Origin: Flavobacteriales bacterium | GTDB taxonomy: Bacteria > Bacteroidota > Bacteroidia > Flavobacteriales > BACL11 | NCBI GenBank assembly: GCA_002696275.1 | Contig: NZRO01000052.1 | Span: forward strand, 31,493-74,884 | Direction: 5' to 3' | DNA length: 43,392 bases | Shown: in pieces, positions 10,874 to 20,058 of the stretch | How the letters are laid out: the number at the start of each line of letters is the position of its first letter | How positions within the stretch are numbered: the first letter of the stretch is position 1 | The notes under the pieces: model-generated | What the model saw: only the letters and a program-made list of their open reading frames with translations | The model's database searches: none | Told to the model about the DNA's origin: nothing | Position numbers and translations under genes: made by a program

Positions 10874-13108
10874 TTAGAATCTTAAACTAATCCCTCCACT
10901 AGGTAATAGTGGGAGTTGATTAACTCTGTCATGTTCTATTCTATTAAAGTAGAATATATTTTCTCTGTTGTATGCATTAGTCACTGAAGCAGAAATCTCT
11001 AAAATAGTATTTTTAGAAAATTCTATTGTTTTAGATAAAGACAAATCTAATCTGTGGTAGTAAGGAAGCCTTCCTTGATTTAATTCAGCATATATTACAT
11101 CTAACTCTCCATTTTGATTTATATAATCAGTATTGATGCCACCAACAAAAGTTATATTTTCGTAATATCCTTGAGTTTGAGTGAATGGAAATCCTGATCC
11201 AAGATTCCAACGAGCGTCAGCTTTCCAACTATTATTATTACCAAATGTATAGCTACTAACAAAGTTTATATTGTGTCTTCTGTCAAAGTGAGGAAAATAA
11301 ACATTTCCTTCATCATATCTTTGAATGATACCTAATGAATAAACTGTCCATAAATATAATTTCTTGTTTTTATATTTTAGTAAGAAATCTGCTCCTTTTG
11401 ATATACCTCTTTCGACAATAAATTCATTATCAAAATTAGAAATCATTTCTCTATTGATATTTGTTAGTTGGGTAAAATCTTTAATATAAGCTTCAATTTG
11501 AAGGTCCATTTTTAGATTAATATCATATTCTCCCCCCACTATAATGTGCTTTGCTTTTTGTATTTTATGCTTGTATTCATTTCCATTCTCATCTAATGGC
11601 AAATCATCAGGACTTGTAAGAAATCCATAAAATAGATTTACAACATCTCTATCTGATATGGTACTTATTATATTTTGAGAATAAATTCCTGTAGCAAGTT
11701 TAAATCTTAATACATCAGAGGCTAAATATTTTATTCCAAACCTAGGTTCAGCAGAATTTTCTAGATTATATCTCTGTAACCTAAATCCAGGTTCAACAAT
11801 AAATCTATTTGCATTATATTGATAATTTACATATGCAGAAAATTCAGAGGTGTTTTCATCTTGTTCAATTATAGCGTTGGCTGAGTTGTAAGTCTTAAAT
11901 TTTGTAAGAAAACTATACACATCAAATCCATATTTTACTTTACCTTTTGGTTGAAAAGAAGTGAAATCAAAACCCATACTCCCACCAGCGATAGAACTTT
12001 CTCTTAATGGTGAGGATTTTTCTTCAAGTGTGATATGATATTTTGAATAAGCAAAATTACCTTCAATTAATACTGGTGAATTTCCAGGGATTAATAAAAA
12101 GTCTGATCCAGCACCAACTGAGTTCCATTGTAAATCAGATACTCCCTGATAATTCACATTATCTTGAAAATTAAACCCAAAAACATTCGCTTTACTTCCG
12201 TTTTGTGATCCAAATGTAAATTTTCCGTATAAATCTGTATACGAATAAGGCATTGGAAAATTATAAATGATCTCAGAAGTTTTGTCTAGATAAGAAGTTT
12301 TGCCTGAAAAAAGAAAGGAACTATTTCCGTCAACTTTAAATGGTCCTTCTAATAACAACTTACTTCCAAAAGTATTAGAAGATAATTTCCCTTGAATTCT
12401 TTTTTTATTTCCATCTTTTGTTTTTATGTCCATAATTGAAGAAACTCTACCTCCATATTCTGCAGAAAAACCTCCAGTATAAACATCAGTCGCCTTTATA
12501 ATATCTGCGTCAAATACTGAGAATAATCCAATAGAATGGAAGGGGCTATAAACAGTCATACCGTCTAATAACACTTTGTTTTGAACTGGAGAACCTCCCC
12601 TGATGTATAGCTGTCCTCCTTGATCTCCTGTAAAAATAACTCCAGGAATAATTTGCATGTATTGAGCTAAATCAGATTCCCCACCAATAGTAGGTACCAA
12701 ATCTAGATCTTCATTTGTAATTTTAATAGAAGCAGCCTTTACATCAGTTTTCATTTCTAACCTATCTGCTGAAATTTCAATTTCGTCAATTTTTACAGTA
12801 GAAGTTTCTAACTCAATTTTTATATTTAAAATTTCTCCACTTTTTAGAGATATATTTTCTGTATATTTTTTATAACCAACAAATGTAACTACTATTTTGT
12901 GGTTGCCTTCAGGAACTTGAGAAAGATTATACATTCCATTTAAGTCTGTTTGCGAACCAAAACTTGTACCATCAATTGTAACATTACAAAACATAATTGG
13001 TTCTCCTGAAGATTTATCAGAAACAAAACCTCTAATAGACCCCTTTTGAGAGAAAAGGTTAATATTAAAGAAAATCCCTAATAATAGTAGTAATATCTTT
13101 TTATTCAT
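10874..13108 (-). CDS. TonB-dependent receptor with carboxypeptidase-regulatory-like domain
   Basis: Outer-membrane TonB-dependent transporter of 744 residues. Signal peptide MNKKILLLLLGIFFNINLFSQ, then a CarboxypepD_reg-like beta-sandwich (KGSIRGFVSDKSSGEPIMFCNVTIDGTSFGSQTDLNGMYNLSQVPEGNHKIVVTFVGYK). Next comes a plug domain (GGESDLAQYMQIIPGVIFTGDQGGQLYIRGGSPVQNKVLLDGMTVYSP) and a beta-barrel ending in GGISLRF. The ORF track starts at 13129 on a TTG that lies inside a consensus -7 box; the ATG at 13108 gives a clean signal peptide and is preferred. The substrate is unknown: there is no SusD partner nearby and the receptor stands alone. Confidence 0.92.
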   Translation of the reverse strand: MNKKILLLLLGIFFNINLFSQKGSIRGFVSDKSSGEPIMFCNVTIDGTSFGSQTDLNGMYNLSQVPEGNHKIVVTFVGYKKYTENISLKSGEILNIKIELETSTVKIDEIEISADRLEMKTDVKAASIKITNEDLDLVPTIGGESDLAQYMQIIPGVIFTGDQGGQLYIRGGSPVQNKVLLDGMTVYSPFHSIGLFSVFDADIIKATDVYTGGFSAEYGGRVSSIMDIKTKDGNKKRIQGKLSSNTFGSKLLLEGPFKVDGNSSFLFSGKTSYLDKTSEIIYNFPMPYSYTDLYGKFTFGSQNGSKANVFGFNFQDNVNYQGVSDLQWNSVGAGSDFLLIPGNSPVLIEGNFAYSKYHITLEEKSSPLRESSIAGGSMGFDFTSFQPKGKVKYGFDVYSFLTKFKTYNSANAIIEQDENTSEFSAYVNYQYNANRFIVEPGFRLQRYNLENSAEPRFGIKYLASDVLRFKLATGIYSQNIISTISDRDVVNLFYGFLTSPDDLPLDENGNEYKHKIQKAKHIIVGGEYDINLKMDLQIEAYIKDFTQLTNINREMISNFDNEFIVERGISKGADFLLKYKNKKLYLWTVYSLGIIQRYDEGNVYFPHFDRRHNINFVSSYTFGNNNSWKADARWNLGSGFPFTQTQGYYENITFVGGINTDYINQNGELDVIYAELNQGRLPYYHRLDLSLSKTIEFSKNTILEISASVTNAYNRENIFYFNRIEHDRVNQLPLLPSGGISLRF

Positions 13109-13126
13109 TCTTATAAGAAATGTTAG

Positions 13127-13134
13127 CAAATATA
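13127..13134 (-). promoter_or_regulatory. -7 box of TonB receptor promoter
   Basis: The minus strand reads TATATTTG, an exact consensus match, ending 18 bases before the ATG at 13108. Its TTTG supplies the false TTG start of the ORF-track model. Confidence 0.6.
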
Positions 13135-13160
13135 ATAAGATAGCATTGTTTTTAGTGTAA

Positions 13161-14159
13161 TTAGTGTAATATCTTAAAAGTAAGCTCTTTTAGTAATTCG
13201 CTTTCGTTTGTGGAAGGATTATTTACTCCTTTACTTTTAAGATCATATTCTTTTAAAAAAGTGAATATTTTAAATAATTTACTCATTGAATAGTTTTTAG
13301 CAGCAGTTTGGTATGAATAAACAAAAAATGGATTTATCCCTAGTTTAGCAGCAATATTTTCTTTGCTTTTATCTTTTAAATTATGATAAATCATAATTTT
13401 CTGAAAATAACTAAATAACGAAGAAAGTGTAAGTACAAATGGATGATTTTTCGGGTTTTCTGAAAAATGTTTTATAATTCTATTGGATTTTAGTATATCT
13501 TTTTTTCCTAAAGCGTTTTGAAATTCAAATATGTTATAATCTTTACTAATTCCAATGTTTTCCTCTATAATTTTTGGGGAGATTTGTTCTCCGATCTTTA
13601 TATTTAAGATTAATTTATTTATTTCATTACTAATTTTGGATAAGTCTGTTCCTAGATAATCAGATAATATTTTTGAAGATTTATCATCAATAGAATAACC
13701 TAATTCTTTTATATAGTTTTTTATCCATGAGGGGATTTGATTTTCATAGAGCTTCTTACTCTCAAACAACATTGTTTTTTTAGATAAATTTTTGCCAAAA
13801 GATTTTCTTTTGTCAATTTTTTTGTATTTAAAACAAATAACCAAAATAGTAGAAGGATTAGGATTTTCTAGATATGATTCTAGCTGATCAATAGATCGGA
13901 TATCTTGCGCTTCTTTTATAATCACTACTCTGTATTCCGCCCCAAATGGAAACTGTTTTGCTTCTGAAATAATTGTTGATACATCAATCTCTTTTCCGTA
14001 CAGTATTATCTGATTAAACTCTTTTTCATCTGAATTTAGGGTGTTTTTACAAATATAGTCACATATTTTATCTATATAATAGGATTCTTCACCCATTAGA
14101 AAATAGACTGGTTGAAAAACTTTGTTGTCTATTTGTGTTATGATCTCCTGATATTTCAT
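13161..14159 (-). CDS. holA: DNA polymerase III subunit delta
   Basis: Clamp-loader subunit that opens the beta sliding clamp. 332 residues. The N-terminal block KVFQPVYFLMGEESYYIDKICDYI is typical of HolA and replaces a functional Walker A. FGAEYRVVIIKEAQDI, LVICFKYKKIDKRK, LSDYLGTDLSKISNEINKLIL and the C-terminal helical bundle (ENIAAKLGINPFFVYSYQTAAKNYS) follow the family pattern. It is divergent from a stand-alone HsdR-N-like gene with only 12 bases between start codons, an arrangement I recall from other Bacteroidota. No clear -7 box for holA was found. Confidence 0.93.
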   Translation of the reverse strand: MKYQEIITQIDNKVFQPVYFLMGEESYYIDKICDYICKNTLNSDEKEFNQIILYGKEIDVSTIISEAKQFPFGAEYRVVIIKEAQDIRSIDQLESYLENPNPSTILVICFKYKKIDKRKSFGKNLSKKTMLFESKKLYENQIPSWIKNYIKELGYSIDDKSSKILSDYLGTDLSKISNEINKLILNIKIGEQISPKIIEENIGISKDYNIFEFQNALGKKDILKSNRIIKHFSENPKNHPFVLTLSSLFSYFQKIMIYHNLKDKSKENIAAKLGINPFFVYSYQTAAKNYSMSKLFKIFTFLKEYDLKSKGVNNPSTNESELLKELTFKILH

Positions 14160-14167
14160 TTAATTTG
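14160..14167 (+). promoter_or_regulatory. -7-like box of the HsdR-N-like gene (leaderless spacing)
   Basis: TTAATTTG matches TAnnTTTG at 7 of the 8 positions (T for A at position 2) and lies 4 bases before the ATG at 14172 (spacer atct). It occupies most of the 12-bp gap to holA. Its imperfect match makes it the weakest of the 4-nt-spaced boxes. Confidence 0.35.
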
Positions 14168-14171
14168 ATCT

Positions 14172-14627
14172 ATGAAAAAATTACCAATTTTAAGTATGCC
14201 AATTTACAAACTGAAATTGAAAAAGATTGCTGAAAAAACATATATTTTTGATGTAGTAAGAAAAAAATACTTGATTCTGACTCCTGAAGAATGGGTTCGT
14301 CAAAATTTTATACAGTACTTAAATATAGAGAAGAATTTCCCATTAGGACTTATAGGAGTAGAAAACATGATAAAGTACAATAATTTGAAGACGCGTGCTG
14401 ATATTGTCATTTATAATTCAGATGGACATGCTAATATAATTGTTGAATGTAAAGCTCCAGATGTTAAAATAACACAAGAAACTTTCTATCAGATTGCAAA
14501 ATATAATTCTCAGTTAAAGGTACAATACTTAATTGTGACAAATGGTAGAAAACATTATTGTTGCGAAATGGATTATCTGAATAATGAAATAAGGTTTTTA
14601 AAAGAAATACCTAATAATAAAATATAA
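14172..14627 (+). CDS. Stand-alone type I restriction HsdR N-terminal-like (PD-(D/E)XK) protein
   Basis: 151-residue protein resembling the nuclease domain at the N-terminus of HsdR subunits (HSDR_N_2 family). TPEEWVRQNFIQYL and PLGLIGVENMIKYN precede the predicted PD-(D/E)XK core RADIVIY...ANIIVECKAPD. The candidate active-site residues are Asp77, Glu92 and Lys94, with Glu64 on the preceding helix. TFYQIAKYNSQLKVQYLIVTNGRKHYCCEM continues the fold. There is no helicase domain and no HsdM or HsdS nearby, so it is not part of an R-M system here. It is divergent from holA, and its role is unknown. Confidence 0.8.
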   Translation: MKKLPILSMPIYKLKLKKIAEKTYIFDVVRKKYLILTPEEWVRQNFIQYLNIEKNFPLGLIGVENMIKYNNLKTRADIVIYNSDGHANIIVECKAPDVKITQETFYQIAKYNSQLKVQYLIVTNGRKHYCCEMDYLNNEIRFLKEIPNNKI

Positions 14628-14714
14628 TTTGATTTAATAAATAAGTCATAATAAATGTTAGGAATTTATTTTATATGAATTTATATTTTATTATTAAAAC
14701 AACTTAATGAAAAA

Positions 14715-16982
14715 TTATTTGTTTTCTTTTCTTATTAAATTTAAAGCAGATCCAGCTTTAAACCAATCAATTTGTTGTTGGTTGTAAGTATGATTTAACT
14801 TTATATTGTTTTTTGTTCCATCATTATGAATGATCTCTAAATTTAATTGTTTTCCTTCTCCAAAATCAGTTAAATCAGTAAAGTTAAATGTGTCATCCTC
14901 TTTTATTAAATCATAATCAGATTCATTATCAAAAGTAAGTCCTAACATACCTTGTTTTTTTAGGTTTGTCTCATGAATTCTAGCGAATGATTTTACAATA
15001 ACAGCAATTACGCCGAGGTGTCTTGGTTCCATCGCTGCATGCTCTCTAGAAGATCCTTCTCCATAGTTATGATCTCCAACAACAATTGAAGGTATATTAG
15101 ACGCTTTATATGCTCTTGCAACATTTGGAACTTCATCAATCTTTCCATTAATTTGATTAACTACAGCATTGGTTTGTTCTCCAAATGCATTTACTGCTCC
15201 AATCAAACAGTTATTTGAGATATTATCTAGATGACCTCTGTATCGCAACCATGGTCCCGCCATAGAAATGTGGTCAGTAGTACATTTTCCTTTAGCTTTA
15301 ATTAAAAGTTTTGCTCCTGTTATATTTTTTCCATTCCAAGCTGAGAAAGGCGTGAGTAATTGTAATCTATTAGATTCAGGATTTACAACCACTTCTACAT
15401 TACTTCCGTCTTCTGCGGGAGCTTGATATCCATTATCTTCTACATCAAAACCATTTGGAGGTAATTCATGTCCTGTTGGTTCAGATAATTTAACCTGTTC
15501 ACCATTTTCATTGGTAAGGCTATCTGTAATAGGATTAAAATCTAATCTTCCTGAAATTGCGATTGCAGCTACCATTTCTGGTGACGCTACAAAAGCATGT
15601 GTGTTTGGATTTCCATCTGCTCTTTTTGCAAAGTTTCTGTTAAAAGAATGAACAATAGAATTTTTTTCTTTCTTTTCAGCACCTTCTCTGTCCCATTGTC
15701 CAATACAAGGTCCACAAGCATTTGTAAATATTCTAGTTGATTCAAATTTATTAAAAGTATCTATTAATCCATCTCTTTCTGCGGTGTATCTTACTTGTTC
15801 AGATCCTGGATTAATTCCTAACATTGCTTTTGGTTTTATTCCTTTACTCACCGCGTCTTCAACAATAGACGCTGCTCTTGTTAAATCTTCATACGATGAA
15901 TTTGTACAAGAACCAATCAATGCCCATTCAATATCTAGAGGCCAATCATTTGTAATTGCTTTATCGTGCATTTCAGCTACTGGGGTGGCTAAATCAGGAG
16001 TAAAAGGTCCATTTAAATGAGGAGTTAAATTATTTAGGTTTATCTCAATTACCTGATCAAAATATTGTTCAGGATTTTGGTAAACCTCGGCATCTCCCGT
16101 CAAGTGTTCTTTTATTTCATTAGCTGCGTCCGCTACATCATCTCTGTCTGTAGATCTGAGGTATCTTTCCATACTTTCATCATATCCAAAAGTAGAAGTT
16201 GTAGCTCCAATTTCAGCTCCCATGTTGCAAATTGTTCCCTTACCTGTGCAAGATAAAGATGTTGCACCTTCTCCAAAATATTCAACAATACTTCCTGTCC
16301 CACCCTTTACAGTAAGAATTCCAGCTACTTTTAAAATTACATCCTTTGGAGCAGTCCAACCATTTAGTTTTCCTGTAAGTTTCACCCCGATTAGTTTTGG
16401 AAATTTTAGTTCCCACGGCATTCCTGCCATTACATCCACTGCATCTGCTCCACCAACACCAATTGCTATCATTCCTAATCCTCCGGCATTTACAGTGTGA
16501 GAATCTGTTCCAATCATCATTCCACCAGGGAAGGCATAATTCTCTAAAACTACTTGGTGTATGATACCTGCTCCTGGTTTCCAGAAGCCAATTCCATATT
16601 TATTACAAACTGAAGAAAGAAAATTAAAGACTTCATTATTCTGATTAATTCCTTCTTGTAAATCTTTACTAGCTCCTAATTTCGCTTGAATTAAATGATC
16701 TGCATGTGCAGTTGAAGGTACTGCAACCCTTCTTTTACCTGCTTGCATAAATTGCAACAATGCCATCTGTGCAGTTGCGTCTTGCATGGCAACTCTATCA
16801 GGCGCAAAATCTACATAGTCTTCTCCTCTAACATAAGAACCTTTTGCTATTCCATCCCATAGATGAGTGTAAAGTATTTTTTCCGCGAGAGTAAGAGGTT
16901 TGTTTGTTGCTTTTCTAGCAGCTTTTATTGCTTCAGGGTATTTCTTATATACCTTTCTGATCATTTCAATATCAAACGCCAT
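14715..16982 (-). CDS. acn: Aconitate hydratase, mitochondrial type
   Basis: TCA-cycle enzyme that interconverts citrate and isocitrate through a 4Fe-4S cluster. 755 residues of the mitochondrial-type aconitase seen in Bacteroidota. The opening [33 protein letters not shown], the substrate loop [26 protein letters not shown] and the cluster ligands in [10 protein letters not shown] and [10 protein letters not shown] are all present. The swivel domain carries [19 protein letters not shown]. It is monocistronic, with a consensus promoter box upstream, and separated from the ribosomal operon by a strong terminator. icd, the next TCA step, lies about 6 kb away on the other strand. Confidence 0.97.
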   Translation of the reverse strand: MAFDIEMIRKVYKKYPEAIKAARKATNKPLTLAEKILYTHLWDGIAKGSYVRGEDYVDFAPDRVAMQDATAQMALLQFMQAGKRRVAVPSTAHADHLIQAKLGASKDLQEGINQNNEVFNFLSSVCNKYGIGFWKPGAGIIHQVVLENYAFPGGMMIGTDSHTVNAGGLGMIAIGVGGADAVDVMAGMPWELKFPKLIGVKLTGKLNGWTAPKDVILKVAGILTVKGGTGSIVEYFGEGATSLSCTGKGTICNMGAEIGATTSTFGYDESMERYLRSTDRDDVADAANEIKEHLTGDAEVYQNPEQYFDQVIEINLNNLTPHLNGPFTPDLATPVAEMHDKAITNDWPLDIEWALIGSCTNSSYEDLTRAASIVEDAVSKGIKPKAMLGINPGSEQVRYTAERDGLIDTFNKFESTRIFTNACGPCIGQWDREGAEKKEKNSIVHSFNRNFAKRADGNPNTHAFVASPEMVAAIAISGRLDFNPITDSLTNENGEQVKLSEPTGHELPPNGFDVEDNGYQAPAEDGSNVEVVVNPESNRLQLLTPFSAWNGKNITGAKLLIKAKGKCTTDHISMAGPWLRYRGHLDNISNNCLIGAVNAFGEQTNAVVNQINGKIDEVPNVARAYKASNIPSIVVGDHNYGEGSSREHAAMEPRHLGVIAVIVKSFARIHETNLKKQGMLGLTFDNESDYDLIKEDDTFNFTDLTDFGEGKQLNLEIIHNDGTKNNIKLNHTYNQQQIDWFKAGSALNLIRKENK

Positions 16983-17007
16983 ATATGAGTATTTTTAATT
17001 AGGATTG

Positions 17008-17015
17008 CAAATATA
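17008..17015 (-). promoter_or_regulatory. -7 box of aconitase promoter
   Basis: The minus strand reads TATATTTG, an exact TAnnTTTG match, ending 25 bases before the ATG at 16982. It lies just downstream of the terminator of the preceding operon. Confidence 0.6.
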
Positions 17016-17049
17016 GTAAAACTAGAAAAAATAGGTAATTCTAAGCACT

Positions 17050-17074
17050 AAAAAAGCCCGTTAACGGGCTTTTT
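17050..17074 (-). terminator. Rho-independent terminator of the rpsF-rpsR-rplI operon
   Basis: AAAAAGCCCG TTAA CGGGCTTTTT is a perfect 24-bp palindrome with a GC-rich 5-bp core, a 4-base loop and A/T tracts on both sides. It can work on either strand. It lies 20 bases past the rplI stop and upstream of the aconitase promoter, so its natural role is ending the ribosomal-protein transcript. Confidence 0.9.
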
Positions 17075-17094
17075 ATATTCTCATTTAAATCATT

Positions 17095-17529
17095 TTATTC
17101 TGCAATTACTTCAAATGGTATTGTTACCGTCACCTTCCTATGCAATCTAATTGTAGCTTCATATTTTCCTGTTTCTTTGACAGAAGGAATATTTACAAAT
17201 CTTTTATCAATTTCTACATCTCCAATTGCGGACATAAATTGAGCTAATGTTACTTTTCCGAAAAGTTTAGTGCCAGTAGAAATTTTAGCTTTAATTTTAA
17301 TGTCTAATCCTTTTAAAGTTTCTGCAGTTGAGTTAGCATCAGCAATAACCTTTTCTTCTTTACTTGCTTGCTGTCTAAGTTTTTCCTCTAAAACCTTTAC
17401 TGCTGATTCAGTTGCTAAAATTGCTTTTCCTTGAGGTATTAAAAAATTTCTACCATAACCATTTTTAACGGTTACAATTTCATCCTTAAATCCCACTTTT
17501 TCAATATTTTCTAATAATATAATATCCAT
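17095..17529 (-). CDS. rplI: 50S ribosomal protein L9 (bL9)
   Basis: Large-subunit protein that binds 23S rRNA. The 144-residue sequence opens MDIILLENIEKVGFKDEIVTVKNGYGRNFLIPQGKA, the standard bL9 N-terminal domain. A connecting helix (SAVKVLEEKLRQQASKEEKVIADANS) leads to the C-terminal domain ending VTIPFEVIAE. It is the last gene of rpsF-rpsR-rplI, 19 bases after rpsR, and is followed by a strong terminator. Confidence 0.97.
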   Translation of the reverse strand: MDIILLENIEKVGFKDEIVTVKNGYGRNFLIPQGKAILATESAVKVLEEKLRQQASKEEKVIADANSTAETLKGLDIKIKAKISTGTKLFGKVTLAQFMSAIGDVEIDKRFVNIPSVKETGKYEATIRLHRKVTVTIPFEVIAE

Positions 17530-17548
17530 TTTTCTAAGAATTTAAGGG

Positions 17549-17821
17549 TTATTTTAAGTTATCTCCTACATAAGGAAGTAAGGCTAATTGTCTACATCTC
17601 TTTACAGCTGTAGCTAATCTTCTCTGATATTTTAAAGAAGTTCCTGTAATTCTCCTAGGAAGTATTTTACCTTGATCATTTAAAAATCTCATTAAAAAAT
17701 CAGGATCTTTATAATCAATGTACTTTATACCCATCTTTTTAAATCGACAGTATTTTTCTTTTCTTCTTTTGTCGATATCTACAGGAGAGAGATATCTGAT
17801 TTCTGTTTTATTCTTCGCCAT
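17549..17821 (-). CDS. rpsR: 30S ribosomal protein S18 (bS18)
   Basis: Small-subunit protein that binds bS6 on the platform of the 30S subunit. 90 residues. [58 protein letters not shown] is the conserved core. The start touches the rpsF stop, consistent with coupled synthesis of the S6-S18 pair. It has no zinc-binding Cys cluster, as is usual for the Bacteroidota form. Confidence 0.97.
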   Translation of the reverse strand: MAKNKTEIRYLSPVDIDKRRKEKYCRFKKMGIKYIDYKDPDFLMRFLNDQGKILPRRITGTSLKYQRRLATAVKRCRQLALLPYVGDNLK

Positions 17822-18177
17822 TATTCTGTAGATTTTTTTGTTTCACTTAAATTATTTCTTCTTCTAACGGCATATTCAGCAGCATACTTATCAAGTTTTA
17901 CTGTAAGCCATCTTAATACAGCTTCATCTCTCTTAAACTCGATATCCATTTCTGATAAGATTGCTCCGTTAACTTTATACTCTATCAGGTAATAAAACCC
18001 TGATTTCTTTTTTTGGATGGCATATTTTAATTTTTTTAGCCCCCAGTTTTCCTCAGATACAATCTCGGCTTTATTATTTTTCAGGAAAGATACGTATCTT
18101 TTTACTGTTTCCTTTACCTGATCTTCAGATAAAACGGGATTCATAATGAAAACAGTTTCGTAATGATTCATTGTCAT
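17821..18177 (-). CDS. rpsF: 30S ribosomal protein S6 (bS6)
   Basis: Small-subunit protein partnering with bS18. [29 protein letters not shown] and [36 protein letters not shown] are canonical. Two in-frame ATGs lie two codons apart (18177 and 18171). Most Bacteroidota homologues begin MNHYETV, so 18171 may be the true start. It is the first gene of the operon, with its promoter box at 18211-18218. The 5' leader is about 30 bases; whether it has an S6:S18-binding autoregulatory fold could not be judged by eye. Confidence 0.95.
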   Translation of the reverse strand: MTMNHYETVFIMNPVLSEDQVKETVKRYVSFLKNNKAEIVSEENWGLKKLKYAIQKKKSGFYYLIEYKVNGAILSEMDIEFKRDEAVLRWLTVKLDKYAAEYAVRRRNNLSETKKSTE

Positions 18178-18210
18178 TTATTTTAATTAATATTTTTTTA
18201 AAAATGTTTG

Positions 18211-18218
18211 CAAATTTA
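18211..18218 (-). promoter_or_regulatory. -7 box of ribosomal operon promoter
   Basis: The minus strand reads TAAATTTG, an exact consensus match, ending 33 bases before the ATG at 18177. Together with the dnaX box it makes the intergenic region divergent. Confidence 0.58.
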
Positions 18219-18297
18219 GTAATTCTATTTAAAATAGAAGTTGTAAATTAAAAATTATTTTTTTTAAAAAAATGATCTCTTTTTTCATCATAAATAT

Positions 18298-18305
18298 TAG
18301 ATTTG
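18298..18305 (+). promoter_or_regulatory. -7 box of dnaX promoter
   Basis: TAGATTTG is an exact TAnnTTTG match ending 25 bases before the ATG at 18331. The following M16 gene is probably on the same transcript. Confidence 0.55.
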
Positions 18306-18330
18306 TAATTCTTAATTTTCAAATTTAAAA

Positions 18331-20043
18331 ATGAGTGATTTTATAGTTTCAGCTAGGAAATATAGACCATCTACATTTAGGGATGTTGTTGGACAGTCTG
18401 TGATAACAAATACATTGTCTAGAGCTATAAAAGACAAACATCTTGCTCAATCATTTTTATTTTGCGGACCAAGAGGGGTTGGAAAAACAACTTGCGCACG
18501 TATTTTAGCTAAAACCATTAATTGTTTAAATTTGTCTGAAGATGGTGAAGCCTGTGATATTTGCGAGTCTTGTATATCATTTAATGAAAATCATTCTTTT
18601 AATATTCATGAATTAGATGCCGCGTCTAATAATTCTGTTGAAGATATTAGGAATTTAGTAGATCAGGTTAGATTTTCTCCTCAGGTAGGAGAATATAATA
18701 TTTATATTATCGATGAGGTCCATATGTTATCTTCTTCAGCCTTTAATGCTTTTTTAAAGACTTTAGAAGAACCTCCAAAACACGCAATATTTATTTTAGC
18801 AACAACTGAAAAACAAAAGATTATTCCAACAATACTTTCGCGTTGTCAAATCTTTGACTTCAAAAGTATTAATATTCAAGATATTATATCTCATCTTGAA
18901 TATGTATCTAGTAAAGAAGGTATACAGTCAGAAAAAGATGCATTACATATTATAGCTCAGAAATCAGGTGGTTCCTTAAGAGATTCTTTATCTATGTTTG
19001 ACAGATTGGTAGATTCTACTGAATTAAGTTTGTCCTATAAAAGTGTAATTGAGAGTTTAAATATCCTTGATCATGATTATTATTTGAAAATTACGGATCA
19101 AATTATATCTAATGATGTTTCTAGCGTAATGTTGACTATAAATGAGATTATTTCTAATGGATTTGATGCTCATCAATTTATTATGGGATTAGCTTCTCAT
19201 TTTAGAGATTTGTTAGTATGTAAGGATATTCAAACAATTGTTTTGTTAGATAAAGGAGAAGATTTGAAACATAGATATTTAGAGCAATCTAAAGACTGTG
19301 AGTTATCTTTTCTAATAAAATCTCTAAATATGTGTAACAAATGTGATGTAGAATATAGAACAAGTAAAAATAAAAGATTGTTAATTGAACTTACGCTCTT
19401 AAAAATGACTACTATTGGCCAATTTCTCTCTGAAAAAAAAAACAATAGTCCAATAAAGACAACTCCAAAAACTTTTCAAAAAGAAATTATAAAGGAAAAA
19501 AGCCATGATGTTATCTTAGAAGACACACATCATAAAGAAGGAATGGTTAAAAATGATATCAAGGAAGAGACTGTTTTTAAAAGAAAAGTCAGGTCTAGTT
19601 CCTTTTCATTAACAGAAATAATGGAAGATAAAAAAGAAAAATTTAATACCACTAACTTCTCAGAAAAAAAATCTAAATCCTTCACTGAACAAGAGATGCA
19701 AAATATTTGGAGAGATTATTCTGAAAATACGCGTAAAGTTGGTAAAACAAATTTATTTGTTACATTAAGCTCTTTTTCCCCAACTTTAGAAAACGAACAT
19801 ATCATAAGATTAAAAATATCTAATGATACTCAACAGAAAATATTGGATGAAAATAAAAGTGAATTAATTAATTTCTTAAAAACAAATCTACAAAATGATT
19901 ATATTGAGATTCATTCAGAATTAACAGAAGAAGTTAAGAATAAAATTCCTTATACTTCTAAAGATAAGTTTAAAAAAATGACTGAAGAAAATCCCTCCTT
20001 AAAAATATTACAACAAAAATTAGGACTTGATCCAGATTACTAA
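18331..20043 (+). CDS. dnaX: DNA polymerase III subunit gamma/tau
   Basis: ATPase of the replicative clamp loader. Walker A GPRGVGKTTC starts near residue 46. The zinc-binding cysteines are in NCLNLSEDGEACDICESC (C65, C75, C78, C81). Walker B IIDEVHMLSSSAFNAFLKTLEEPP and sensor 1 ATTEKQKIIPTILSRCQ follow. After residue about 350 comes a low-complexity lysine-rich linker and then a tau-like C-terminal domain (LSSFSPTLENEHIIRLKISNDTQQKILDEN). At 570 residues it is full length. The M16 peptidase gene starts 15 bases after the stop. Confidence 0.95.
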   Translation: MSDFIVSARKYRPSTFRDVVGQSVITNTLSRAIKDKHLAQSFLFCGPRGVGKTTCARILAKTINCLNLSEDGEACDICESCISFNENHSFNIHELDAASNNSVEDIRNLVDQVRFSPQVGEYNIYIIDEVHMLSSSAFNAFLKTLEEPPKHAIFILATTEKQKIIPTILSRCQIFDFKSINIQDIISHLEYVSSKEGIQSEKDALHIIAQKSGGSLRDSLSMFDRLVDSTELSLSYKSVIESLNILDHDYYLKITDQIISNDVSSVMLTINEIISNGFDAHQFIMGLASHFRDLLVCKDIQTIVLLDKGEDLKHRYLEQSKDCELSFLIKSLNMCNKCDVEYRTSKNKRLLIELTLLKMTTIGQFLSEKKNNSPIKTTPKTFQKEIIKEKSHDVILEDTHHKEGMVKNDIKEETVFKRKVRSSSFSLTEIMEDKKEKFNTTNFSEKKSKSFTEQEMQNIWRDYSENTRKVGKTNLFVTLSSFSPTLENEHIIRLKISNDTQQKILDENKSELINFLKTNLQNDYIEIHSELTEEVKNKIPYTSKDKFKKMTEENPSLKILQQKLGLDPDY

Positions 20044-20058
20044 TCAAATATACAATAC

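Noticed and set aside
14172-14627. Possible restriction-modification system
   Set aside because: Only the HsdR N-terminal-like domain is present; no helicase, HsdM or HsdS in the window.
14641-14670. AATAAAT/ATTTATT inverted repeat between the HsdR-like gene and aconitase
   Set aside because: Short A/T-only arms with a 7-base loop; within chance expectation for this composition.
15784-16500. Plus-strand ORFs opposite aconitase
   Set aside because: Frame shadows of a strongly conserved gene on the other strand.
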